A stretch of 64,000 nucleotides of DNA from positions 5,324,501-5,388,500 of the forward strand of contig CM070903.1 in the NCBI GenBank assembly GCA_036417435.1, written 5' to 3'. The stretch's first letter is position 1. Every line of letters starts with the position of its first letter. The position numbers and the translations under genes were made by a program. The notes beneath the pieces are model-generated. The model saw nothing but the letters and a program-made list of their open reading frames with translations, did not search any database and had not been told where the DNA came from. Source of the stretch: Inia geoffrensis. Its lineage: Eukaryota; Chordata; Mammalia; Artiodactyla; Iniidae. Shown piece by piece: positions 12,440-26,816 of this stretch.

Positions 12440-12960
12440 TTTATAGGAGAAAAGAAAGTATGATCATCTCAATAGATGATGAAAAGGTAGCTGATAATAT
12501 TCAACATACAATCCTGATTGAAACAACACAAACAAAAATAAAGTTTTGTAAAATAGGAATATAGAATCACTTTTAGGAACCAAAGTGCTTTGGCAAATGA
12601 AGAGGAAAAAATACAAAGTTCAATAGATACATGAGCAAAGAATATAGATAGAGTGTTCACCAAAGAACAAGTACAAATTATGGATACATTTATAAAAAGA
12701 TTCTCAGACTTATCTATAAGCAAAAGCAGCCAAAAAACATACAAGTTAGTAAAACCATGTAAATTAAAATAATGAGATATATACTCTATTGATGAAGATC
12801 TAAAAGATTAATAGTGTACATGTGTGAGGAAAAAATTAACCCCAGCCCCAGGAAATAAAATTGCTCTGTCTTTTACTAAGCAACTTAGCAATATATTTTA
12901 ACACTTGGATGTGCAGAATTCCACTCCAAGTATTTATCCAATGGAGTTCCTACCACTATA
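12440..12960 (+). mobile_element. Old L1 (L1M-type) fragment
   Basis: The phrase gatcatctcaatagatgatg, followed by a ctgataatattcaacataca-type segment, is the L1 ORF2 RT region in sense. Later parts recall the ORF2 C-terminal region (aaagaacaagtacaaatt; then taaattaaaataatgagata). Many deletions, no open frame. Confidence 0.65.
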
Positions 12961-13129
12961 TCTTTCTTTCTATTGATGGATTGATTGACAAGCAGAGAGG
13001 TTCATTGCACCATTGTCCTTAGTCTTGTGGAGTAGGAAAGAAATAGTCAACAAATCATAAACTGATTAAATAATTAGAAGCAGAAAGTAGAAAAGAACAG
13101 CAATAGTGTGTGTCACACAATAGTTTAAG

Positions 13130-13238
13130 AATTTAAATGCCTACACTGCCCTATGAAGGAGGATCTATTATTATCTCCATTTTGCAGGAGAGGAAACTGA
13201 GGAACTAAAAGGATTCCTGATTACCTAGTTTTTCACAG
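13130..13238 (-). repeat. MIR SINE fragment
   Basis: attatctccattttgcagga then gaggaaactgaggaac is the antisense MIR core. It abuts the MLT1 LTR on its right. Confidence 0.65.
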
Positions 13239-13625
13239 TGTATTGGGGATCTGTTGCTGTGTAACAAATTACCCCAAAGCTTAGTGGCTTAACAATAATA
13301 AAGCACATTTATGATCTCTGTGGGGCAGGAATCTGGGTATGGCTTAACTGAGTCCTCTGTTTCAAGGTGTCTCCCAGCACTGCACTCAGGCTGCTGGCCA
13401 GGGATTCAGTCATATCAAGGTTCATCCCACTCAGGTGGCTGCTGGCAGGTTTCAGCTTCTCACAGACTGTTGGCTGGGGGAGACCCTCATGGAAGGCTCT
13501 CCATAGGAAGGCTCACAATATGGCCACTCACATTTACCCAGAGTGAGGGTTCTGACCTCAAAGAGAGATTGACAAAGAGGCCACCATCTTTTGTAAGCAT
13601 AGCTACTTGCCCTGGATCCACCACG
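13239..13625 (+). repeat. MLT1-type MaLR LTR
   Basis: Starts tgtattggggatctgttgct, then aacaaattaccccaaagctt and agtggcttaacaataat, then ctctgtggggcaggaatctg. This is the order of MLT1J/K LTRs of the ERVL-MaLR class, an ancient solo LTR with no internal viral genes. Confidence 0.8.
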
Positions 13626-13965
13626 GAGTAGGTGCTTAGTCATTGGACAATAAACACCATTTTGTAGAGACAAAGCACAATTTTGTATGTGCTTATAAAA
13701 AGTTAGGAAGGCTATAGTCCCTTCTGTTCTCCTCAAGATAATGGGATCTTGAGGAGAAAAAGAGGACAGTTACTTTTTTACTGTTTAACTTTTTGACCAA
13801 AAATTCACAGATTTCTAATCTGAAATTCTCATGTTTTAAACCCCAGTAGGTAAACTTGGAGATAGCTTTCATCAATTATTTTCCAAAATCAACCATTCAT
13901 TTAGTGATATTGTTCATTATCCATCAAACATTTCTTTAATTCTTCTGTGAACTTTCATATGGATT

Positions 13966-14168
13966 GTTTTTTTTTGTGGTACATGGGCCTCTCACTGCTG
14001 TGGCCTCTCCTGTTGCGGAGCACAGGCTCCGGACGCGCAGTCTCATCGGCCATGGCTCACGGGCCCAGCTGCTCCGCGGCACGTGGGTTCTTCCCGGACT
14101 GGGGCACGAACCCGTGTCCCCTGCATTGGCAGGCGGACTCTCAACCACTGCACCACCAGGGAATCCCC
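13966..14168 (-). mobile_element. Cetacean tRNA-derived SINE (CHR type)
   Basis: T run on the left, then the antisense SINE body. The B-box remnant (ggcacgaaccc on the + strand) and the A-box region (ctcaaccactgcaccaccag) mark the tRNA-derived head at the right end. A short direct repeat, tggatt, at 13960-13965 and 14169-14174 is a plausible target duplication. Confidence 0.93.
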
Positions 14169-14578
14169 TGGATTAAGTTTTAAATTATTTATATTATACA
14201 TGCTTCTGCTGTAATTTTTCACTTTATACATTTTGATAATATTTGACTATTCCCAAGGAGTGAACAGGTGTAAGGATAAGAATGATTTTGTTCATTTCAT
14301 CTCATTTTATAAAATAGTCAGTAGCTGATACTGAGGAAATCAACATATTGAAGTTATTAAAAACTACTATTATGTTTTAAAAATTTTTTCATTCCTTATT
14401 TTGAATTCTTTATGAATAAGATGAATTAAAACCATTTTTCTACTTAGATGTTACGATATTTCACATCAGATATGAGATAAAGAACTAATCCAAGTGTGTG
14501 AGTATTATTAGTATATGTACCCCCTTCCAACTTTACAATTATCTTACACCTATATACTTTTTTTACAAACCTTTAAAT

Positions 14579-14800
14579 CAGATGTCAACCAACTATAGAC
14601 CACAAGCCAAATTATTCTCAAAACCTGCCTTTGTAAATAAATGTTATTGGAACATAATTGTGTGTTTTATGTGCTTTCTATAGCTGCATTCATGCTTCAA
14701 TGACAGAAATAAATAATTGTGACAGACTGTATGGCTTGCAAACCATAAAATGTTTATTTTTTGGCCTTTTATAGATGATTTCCAATAACTGCCTGAAAAT
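14579..14800. mobile_element. hAT-Charlie-like nonautonomous DNA transposon remnant
   Basis: Segments gcctttgtaaataaatgtta, ttggaacataattg, tgtgacagactgtatggctt and tttggccttttatag are collinear with a common mammalian hAT-Charlie MITE that carries tgtaaataaagttttattgg. The exact family name is uncertain. The ends are decayed. Confidence 0.65.
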
Positions 14801-14842
14801 ATTTAGAATTTTTATCCATGAACATGGTGTAATGCTCCATCT

Positions 14843-15596
14843 CTACTCATCTAGGTCTTCTTTACTTGTGAGAAACAACTTTTGAAGTTTTCAGTAGACC
14901 AGGCTTGCAAATATCTTGTTAAATTTATCTGTAAATATTTCATGTTTTCATGCAAATTTATTGTTTTTTTCAATTTCAGTATTGCTTGTTACTAATATAT
15001 AAAAATAAAATTAACTTTGAATTTTGTATGTTGATGTATACTGTGACTTTGCTAAAGTCATTTATAATCCTAGCAACATTTTTGTAGACTCTTGGATTAT
15101 CTATGTAAATAATTACATCATCTGTGAAGGAAGACAGTTATATTCTTCTTTTCTAATACATATGTATTTTATGGCATTTTCTTTTTGAATTGCTCTTCCT
15201 AAAATCTTCAGAACAATGTTGAATAAAAGGACCAGACCAATCATTCTTGTCTCTTTCTTGATCTTTGGTGGAAAATAATTAGGTTTTTAGAATTAAGTAT
15301 GATGTTAACTGTAAGCCTTTTGAAACCTTTTATCAAGTAATTCTGTTCAATGACTAGCTCACTATGAGATTTTATCAGGATCTTTAACTCTAAAATACTT
15401 TTTCTTTTTTCTTTGTAAATATATTCAAGTAATCATATTGTCCTTTTTTTTTGGTCTGTTAATATGGTGAATTACATTCACTAATTTTTGAATGGAAACC
15501 AACCTTGCATTCCTAGAATAAAACTCACTAGGTCATGATATATTATTGTTTTTTTATGTTGATAAACCTCATTTGGTAGGGTTTGATTAAGGATTT
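14843..15596 (-). mobile_element. Old L1M, left part, split by a younger L1
   Basis: Antisense ORF2 of an old L1 with many stops. It includes the antisense RT region (ttggtctgttaatatggtga, then cttgcattcctagaataaa). It breaks at 15596 and resumes at 21286 with a shared 10-bp duplication. Confidence 0.85.
15587..15596 (+). repeat. Target-site duplication, left copy
   Basis: ttaaggattt, matching 21286-21295. The duplicated target is itself old L1 sequence. Confidence 0.85.
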
Positions 15597-15984
15597 ATTT
15601 TTTAACATCTTTATTGGAGTATAATGGCTTTACAATGGTGTGTTAGTTTCTGCTGTATAACAAAGTGACTTGGCTATATGTATACATACATCCCCATATC
15701 CCCTCCCTCTTGCGTCTCCCTCCCACCCTCCCTATCCCACCCCTCTAGGTGGTCACAAAGCACCGAGCTGATCTCCCTGTGCTATGCGGCTGCTTCCCAC
15801 TAGCTATCTATTTTACACTTGGTAGTGTATTAATTTTACATTTGGTAGTGTATATATGTCCATACCACTCTCTCACTTCATCCCAGCTTACCCTTCCCCC
15901 TCCCCATGGCCTCAAGTCCATTCTCTACGTCTGCATCTTTATCCCTGTCCTGCCCCTAGATTCTTCAGAACCATTTTTTTTTTT

Positions 15985-18900
15985 TTAGATTCCATATATA
16001 TGTGTTAGCATACAGTATTTGTTTTTCTCTTTCTGACTTACTTCACTCTGTATGACAGACTCTAGGTCCATCCACCTCATTACAAATAACTCAACTTCCT
16101 TTCTTTTTATGGCTGAGTAATAGTCCACTCTATATATGTGCCACATCTTCTTTATCCATTCATCTGTTGATGGACACTTAGGTTGCTTCCATCTCTGGGC
16201 TATTGTAAATAGTGCTTCATTGAACATTGTGATACATGACTCTTTTTGAATTATGTTTTTCTCAGGGTATATGCCCAGTAGTGGGATGGCTGGGTAGTAT
16301 GGTAGTTCTATTTGTAGTTTTTTAAGGAACCTCTGTACTATTCTCCATAGTGGCTGTACCAATTTACATCCCCACCAGCAGTGCAAGAGTGTTCCCTTTT
16401 CTCCACACCTTCTGTAACATTTATTGTTTCTAGAATTTTTGATGATAGCCATTCTGACTGGTGAGAGGAGATACCTCATTGTAGTTTTGATTTGCATTTT
16501 TCTAATGATTAGTGATGTTGAGCATTCTTGCATGTGTTTGTTGGCAATCTGTATATCTTCTTTGGAGAAATGTCTATGTAGATCTTCTGCCCATTTCTGC
16601 ATTGAGGTATTTGTATTTTTTTTTATATTGAGCTGCATGAGCTCCTTGTAAATTTTGGAGATTAATCCTTTGTCAGTTGCTTCGTTTGCAAATATTTTCT
16701 CCCTTTCTGAGGGTTGTCTTTTCGTCTTGTTTAAGGTTTCCTTTACTGTGCAAAAGCTTTTAAGTTTCATTAGGTCCCATTTGTTTATTTTTGTTTTTAT
16801 TTCCATTGCTCTAGGAGGTGGGTCAAAAGGATCTTGCTGTGATTTTTGTCATAGAGTGTTCTGCCTATGTTTTCCTCTAAGAGTTTTATAGTGTCTGGCC
16901 TTACATTTAGGTCATTTCCCATTTTGAGTTTATTTTTATATATGGCATTAGGGAGTGTTCTAATTTCATTCTTTTACATGTAGCTGTCCAGTTTCCTAGC
17001 ACCACTTATTGAAGAGGCTGTCTTTTCTCCATAGTATGTTCTTGCCTCCTTTATCAAAGATAAGGTGACCATATGTGTGTGGGTTTATCTGTGGACTTTG
17101 TGTCCTGTTCCATTGATCTATATTTCTATTTTTGTGCCAGTACCATACTGTCTTGATTACTGTAGCTTGGTAGTGTATTCTGTAGTCAGGGAGCCTGTTT
17201 CCTCCAGCTCCATTTTTCTTTCTCAAGATTGCTTTGGCTATTTGGGGTCTTTTGTGTTTCCATACAAATTGTGCAATTTTTGTTCTAGTTCTGTGAAAAA
17301 TGCCATTGGTAGTTTGATAGGTATTGCATTCAATCTGTAGGTTGCTTTGGGTAGTATAGTCATTTTCACAATGTTGATTCTTCCAATCCAAGAACATGAT
17401 ATATCTCTCCATCTGTATCATCTTTAATTACTTTCATCAGTGTCTTATAGTTTTCTGCATACAGGTCTTTTGCCTCCTTAGGTAGGTTTATTCCTAGGTA
17501 TTTTATTGTTTTTATTACAATGGTAAATAGGAGTGTTTTCTTAATTTCTCTTTCAGATTTTTCATCATTGGTATATAGGTATGCAAGAGATTTCTGTGCA
17601 TTAATTTTGTATCCTGGTACTTTAACAAATTCATTGATTAGCTCGAGTACTTTTCTGGTAGCATCTTTAGGATTCTCTATGTATAGTATCATGTCATCTG
17701 CAAACAGTGGCAGTTTTACTTCTTCTTTTCCGATTTGGATTTCTTTTATTTCTTTTCCTTCTCTGATTGCTAAAACTTCCAAAGTGTTGACTGATAGTAG
17801 TGAGAGTGGGCAAATGTGTCTTGTTCCTGGTCTTAGAGGAAATTGTTTCAGTTTTTCACCATTGAGAATGATCTTGGCTGTGGGTTTGTCATACATGGCC
17901 TTTATTGTGTTGAGATAAGTTCCCTTTGCGCCTACTTTCTGGAGGGTTTTTATCATAAATCAGTATTGAATTCTGTCAAAAGCTATTTCTGCATCTATTG
18001 AGATGATCATATAGTTTTTCTCCTTCAATTTGTAAATATGGTTTATCACATTAATTCATTTGCATACATTGAGAATCCTTGCGTTCCTGGGATAAACCCC
18101 ACTTGATCATGGTGTATGATCCTTTTAACATGCTGTTGGATTCTGTTTGCTAGTATTTTGTTGAGGATTTTTGCATTTATGTTCATCAGTGATATTGGCC
18201 TGTAGTTTTCCTTTTTTGTGACATCTTTGCCTGGTTCTTGTATCAGGGTGATGGTGGCCTCATAGAATGTGTTTGGGAGCATTCCTCCTTCTGCTGTATT
18301 TTGGATGAGATGGAGAAGGATAGGTGTTAGCTTTTCTCTAAATGTTTGATAGAATTCGCCTGTGAAGCCATCTGGTCCTGGGCTTTTCTTTGTTGGAAGA
18401 TTTTTAATCACAGTCTCAATTTCAGTGCTTGTGACTGGTCTGTTCATATTTTCTGTTTCTTCCTGGTCCAGTCTCGGAAGGTTCTGCTTTTCTAAGAATT
18501 TGTCCACTTCTTCCAGGTTGTCCATTTTATTGTCGTACAGTTGCTTGTAATAATCTCTCGTGATCCTTTGTATTTCTGCAGTGCCAGTTGTTGCTTCTCC
18601 TTTTTCATTTCTAATTCTATTGATTTGAGTCCTCTCCCTTTTCTTCTTGATGAGTCTGGCTAAGGGTCTGTCAATCTTGTTTATCTTCTCAAAGAACCAG
18701 CTTTTAGTTTTATTGATCTTTGCTATCGTTTCCTTCATTTCTTTTCATTTATTTCTGATCTGATCTTTATGATTTCTTTCCTTCTGCTAACTTTGGGGTT
18801 TTTTTGTTCTTCTTTCTCTAATTGCTTTAGATGTAAGGTTAGGTTGCTTTTTTGAGATGTTTCTTGTTCCTTGAGGTGGGATTGTATTGCTATAAACTTC

Positions 18901-19783
18901 CCTCTTAGAACTGTTTTTGCTGCATCCCATAGGTTTTGGGTCATCATGTTTTTATTGTCATTTTTTTCTAGGTATTTTTTGATTTCCTCTTTGATTTCTT
19001 CAGTGATTTCTTGGTTATTTAATAGCGTATTGTTTAGCGTCCATGTGTTTGTATTTTTTACAGTTTTTTTTCCTGTAATTGATATCTAGTCTCATAGGAT
19101 TGTGGTCGGAAAAGATACTTGATACAATTTCAATTTTCTTAAATTTACCAAGGCTTGATATGTGACCCAAGATATGATCTATCCTGTAGAATGTTCCATG
19201 AGCACTTGAGAAGAAAGTGTATTCTGTTGTTTTTGGATGGAATGTCCAATAAATATCAATTAAGTCAATCTTGTCTATGTGTCATTTAAAGTTAGTGTTT
19301 CCTTATTTATTTTTATTTTGGATGATCTGTCCATTGGTGAAAGTGGGTTGTTAAAGTCCTCTACTATGATTGTGTTACTGTCGATTTCCCCTCCTATGGC
19401 CGTTAGCATTTGCCTTATGTACTGAGGTGCTCCTGTGTTGGGTGCATAGATATTTACAATTGTTATATCTTCTTTTTGGATTGATCTCTTGATCATTATG
19501 TAGTGCCCATCTTTGTCTCTTGTAAGAGTTTATTTTAAAGTCTATTTTGCCTGATATGAGAATTGCTACTCCAGCTTTCTTTTGATTTCCCTTTGCATGG
19601 AATATCTTTTTCCATCCCCTCACTTTCAGTCTGAATGTGACCCTAGGTCTGAAGTGGGTCTCTTGTAGACAGCATATATATGAGTCTTGTTTTTGTATCC
19701 ATTCAGCCAGTCTGTGTTTTGGTTGGAGGATTTAATCCATTTATGTTTAAGATAATTATTGGTATGTATGTTCCTATTACCAT
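15985..19783 (-). pseudogene. L1 ORF2 pseudogene (endonuclease and reverse transcriptase)
   Basis: About 3.8 kb, the normal ORF2 size (near 1,270 codons), but broken into at least seven open pieces by frameshifts and stops. In protein order: endonuclease part with GVAILISGKIDF and DFNNPLSPMDRSSK; RT part with [15 protein letters not shown] and [16 protein letters not shown]; then [15 protein letters not shown], which keeps the catalytic FADD; then the C-terminal part with [18 protein letters not shown]; ending in THIYGI with a stop at 15985. The start ATG at 19781-19783 is the position where ORF2 begins in this L1 type. Not translatable as a whole. Confidence 0.9.
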
Positions 19784-19841
19784 TTTCTTAATTCTTCTGG
19801 GTTTGTTATTGTAGGTCTTTTCCTTCTCTTGTGTTTCCTGC

Positions 19842-20705
19842 TTAGGAAAGTCCCTTTAGCATTTGTTTTAAAGCTGGTTGGTGGTGCTGAATTCTCATAG
19901 CTTTTGTTTGTCTTTTAAGGTTTTAATTTCTCCATTAAATCTGAATGAGATCCTTGCTGGGTAGAGTAATCATGGTTGTAAGTTTTTTCCTTTCATCACT
20001 TTAAATATGTCCTGCCACACCCTTCTGGCTCGCAGCATTTCTGCTGAAAGGTCAGCTGTTTACCTTATGGGGATTCCCTTGTATGTTATGTGTTATTTTT
20101 CCCTTTCTGCTTTTAATATTTTTCTTTGTATTTAATTTTTGATAGTGTGATTAATATGTGTTTTGGCATGCTTCTCCTTGGATTTATCCTGTATGGGACT
20201 CTCTGGGCTTCCTGGACTTTAGTGACCATTTCCTTTCACAAATTAGGGAAGTTTTCAACTATAATCTCTTCAAATATTTTCTCAGTCCCTTTCTTTTTCT
20301 CTTCTTCTTCTGGGACCCCTGTAATTAGAATGTTGGTGAGTTTAATGTTGTCCCAGATGTCTCTGAGACTGTTCTCAATTCTTTTAATTCTTTTTTCTTT
20401 ATTCTGCTCTGCAGTAGTTTTGCCCACTATTTTATCTTCCAGGTCATTTATCTGTTCTTCTGCCTCAGTTTTTCTGCTATTGATTCCTTTTCCGAATTTT
20501 TAATTTCATTTAATGTGTTGTCCATCATTGTTTGTTTGCTCTTTAGCTCTTCTACATCCTTGTTAAACATTTCTTGTATTTTCTCCATTCTGTTTCCAAG
20601 ATTTTGGATCATCTTTACTCTCATCAGTCTGAATTCTTTTTCAGGTAGACTGCCTATTCCCTCTTCACTTCTTTGGTCTGGTTGTTTTTTTCCTTGCTCC
20701 TTCAT
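19842..20705 (-). pseudogene. L1 ORF1 pseudogene
   Basis: ORF1 encodes the L1 RNA-binding protein (coiled coil, RRM, C-terminal domain). The start MKEQGKKQPDQRSEEGIGSL at 20705 is followed by heptad-rich coiled-coil sequence (MEKIQEMFNKDVEELKSKQ). A second piece (20236-20427) carries the start of the RRM (NILITGVPEEEEKK). Beyond it the frame is broken several times before the expected end near 19842. The overall length of about 860 nt is normal for the family. Confidence 0.8.
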
Positions 20706-21285
20706 CTTCTGTGTATTTTGGTAAACTTACTGTGTTTGGGCAAACTTACTCCTTTTCCCAGGCTGCAGGTTCCTAGTTCCCATTGTTTTTTGGTGTCTGC
20801 CCCCAGTGGGTAAGCTTGGTTCAGTGGCTTGTGTAGGCTTCCTGGTGGAGGGGACTGGTGCCTGTGTTCTCATGGGTGGGGCTGGATCTCATCTTTCTGG
20901 TGGGCAGGGCTGCAGCTGGTGGTGTGTTTTGGGGTGTCTTTGACCTCTTTATAATTTTAGACAGCCTCTCTGCTAATGGGCGGGGTTGTGTTCTTGTCTT
21001 GCTAGTTGTTTGGCATAGGGTGTCCAGCACTGTAGCTTGCTGGTTGTTGAGTGGAGCTGGGTCTTAGCGTTGAGACAGAGATCTCTGGGAGAGCTCTGGC
21101 CAATGGATATTATGAGGGTCTGGGAGGTCTCTGGTGGACCAATGTCATGAACTTGGCTCTCCCACCTCAGAGGTTCAGGCCTGACACCTGGCCGAGCACA
21201 AAGATCCTGCGCCACTACACTCTCCAGGCCTGTCCAAGCACCCGGCTGGCTCCCTGCTCCTGGCTCCCAGTCCTGCCTTGGCTGG

Positions 21286-21295
21286 TTAAGGATTT
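21286..21295 (+). repeat. Target-site duplication, right copy
   Basis: ttaaggattt, matching 15587-15596. It precedes the resumed old L1. Confidence 0.85.
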
Positions 21296-22920
21296 TTATG
21301 TCTATGTTGGGATACTGGTTTGTAGTTCTAAGGTCTTTGATTTTCGTATCAAGATGTTGCTGGCCTCATAAAATCAGTGGTAAAGTGTTTTATTCTCTTG
21401 TATTTTCTGAAAGACTTTGTGTAAAAATTTTTTTTTTTCTTTCGGTGTTTGGTAGTATTCAGTAATGAAGCTGTCTGGGCTTTGATTGTTCTTTGTGGAA
21501 AGTTTTTAACTACAAATTAACTTATAGATACAGGACTCAACTTTATCTAATTTTTCTTGAGTGATCTTTGAGAGTTTGTGTCTTTCCAGAAATTTATCTA
21601 TTTAATATAACTTTTTAAATTTATTGACACAAAGTTATTCCTAATATTTTCCTATTATCCTTTGAATTAAAGTAGGGACCACAGTGATGGCCTTTTTCAT
21701 TATAGTTACTTGTAACTAATGTCTCTTCTCTTTTCTTGATCAGTCCAGCTAGAGGTTTTTGTATTATATTTTTTTTTCAAAGAACTGGCTTTTGGTTTTA
21801 TTGATTTTCTCTGCAGTCTTCTGTGTTTTATTTCATTGATTTCAGTTTTCCTGTTTATTATTTCCTTACTTCTCCTTACTTTGAATTTTATTTGCTCTTT
21901 CTGTAATAGCTTCTTAAGAGGGATGCTTAGATCATTGATTTGTGATCTTTTTCCTTTTCCAATACAAACACTTAAAGCTACAAACTTCCATCTAAGTGTT
22001 GCTTTTAGCTGCATCTCACACATCTTGATATGTTGTTTTTACATTCTTTTTCAACTCAGAATATATTTTTTCTAATTACCCTGGTGATTTCTTCTTTGAT
22101 TCATGAGTTTTTTTAGAAGCGTATTGTTTAAGTTTCAAATATTTGAGGTTTTCCCAGATATATCTCTGTTATTGATTTCGATTTTAGTTTTTCTGTGGAG
22201 CTGGAAAGTGATTTGTATTATTTTATTTTCGCACATCTATTGAAATCTGTTATGGCCCTAAATATTGTCTTTCTGGATAACTCTTCCACGTGCACTCAAA
22301 ACCAGTACGTATTCTGCTACTGCAGGGTGTAGAATTCTATAAATATCAGTTAAGTCAGACTGACTGATAGTGGTATTAAAGTCTTCTATATTTCAAATGT
22401 TATTTCTTCTGCCCCCATCTTTCTTCTCCTTTTGCGACTATAATTACTCAATGTCAGAATATTTGGTATTGTTCTAGAGCTCTAGGACAATCTATTCTGT
22501 ATTTTTCACTCTTTTACACTTTTTGTTTTGATTTGGATAATTTCTGTCGACCTAGCTTCATGTTCACTAATTATTTTCTCTGCTGTGCTCAATCTGCTGA
22601 TTAGCTTAATGAATTCTTGCAATCTAATATTGTGTTTGTTGTTTCTGACATTTCATTTATCTATCTGTCTGTCTCTTTTGTATAGTTTTAATATTCTTTC
22701 TGAATCCCCACCTGTTTATGGGCATTAACCATAGTTGTTGTAAAGTCCCTGTCTGATAGTTCCATACCAAGATTTCAAAACTATTGATCATTTCTTCTCT
22801 GATTCTTTTTTCTTGCTTTTGTGTTTGTGCTTCTCATAATATTTTATTGAATTTTGGGCATGATGCATGAAAGAGTAGCAATTGAAGTAGGTTATACTTA
22901 TTTCCAGTTCTTTACTTCCT
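21296..22920 (-). mobile_element. Old L1M, right part
   Basis: Continues the element at 14843-15596. The sequence is antisense ORF2 (the reading KMCEMQLKATLRWKFVALSV-like around 22023 is ORF2 between endonuclease and RT) and then antisense endonuclease and probably ORF1 or 5' region up to about 22900. Heavily mutated. Confidence 0.8.
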
Positions 22921-26758
<3,838 letters not shown>

Positions 26759-26816
26759 CAGCAGGAACTAAAACAACATTGTAAAGCAATTATACTCCAA
26801 TAAAGATGTTAAAAAA
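26759..26816 (+). mobile_element. Very short L1 3' end insertion
   Basis: About 58 bp matching only the last part of an L1: cagcaggaactaaaacaac, attgtaaagcaattatactc, caataaagatgtt, then six A. Flanks cataattt (26751-26758) and cataatat (26818-26825) agree at 7 of 8 bases and may be the target duplication. Confidence 0.8.

Larger units (their letters stand above)
15597..21285 (-). mobile_element. Nearly full-length younger L1 inserted in an old L1
   Basis: 5.69 kb. On the minus strand it runs 5' UTR-like region (20706-21285), ORF1 (about 19842-20705), ORF2 (15985-19783), 3' UTR and A-tail (T run from 15597). The flanking repeat ttaaggattt at 15587-15596 and 21286-21295 marks the insertion into older L1 sequence. 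Both ORFs are interrupted. A small tandem duplication lies in the 3' UTR near 15807-15855. Whether the 5' UTR is complete cannot be judged here. Confidence 0.92.

Noticed and set aside
13239..13625. Endogenous retrovirus with coding capacity
   Set aside because: The MLT1-type LTRs in the window are ancient solo LTRs; no gag, pol or env sequence was seen next to any of them.
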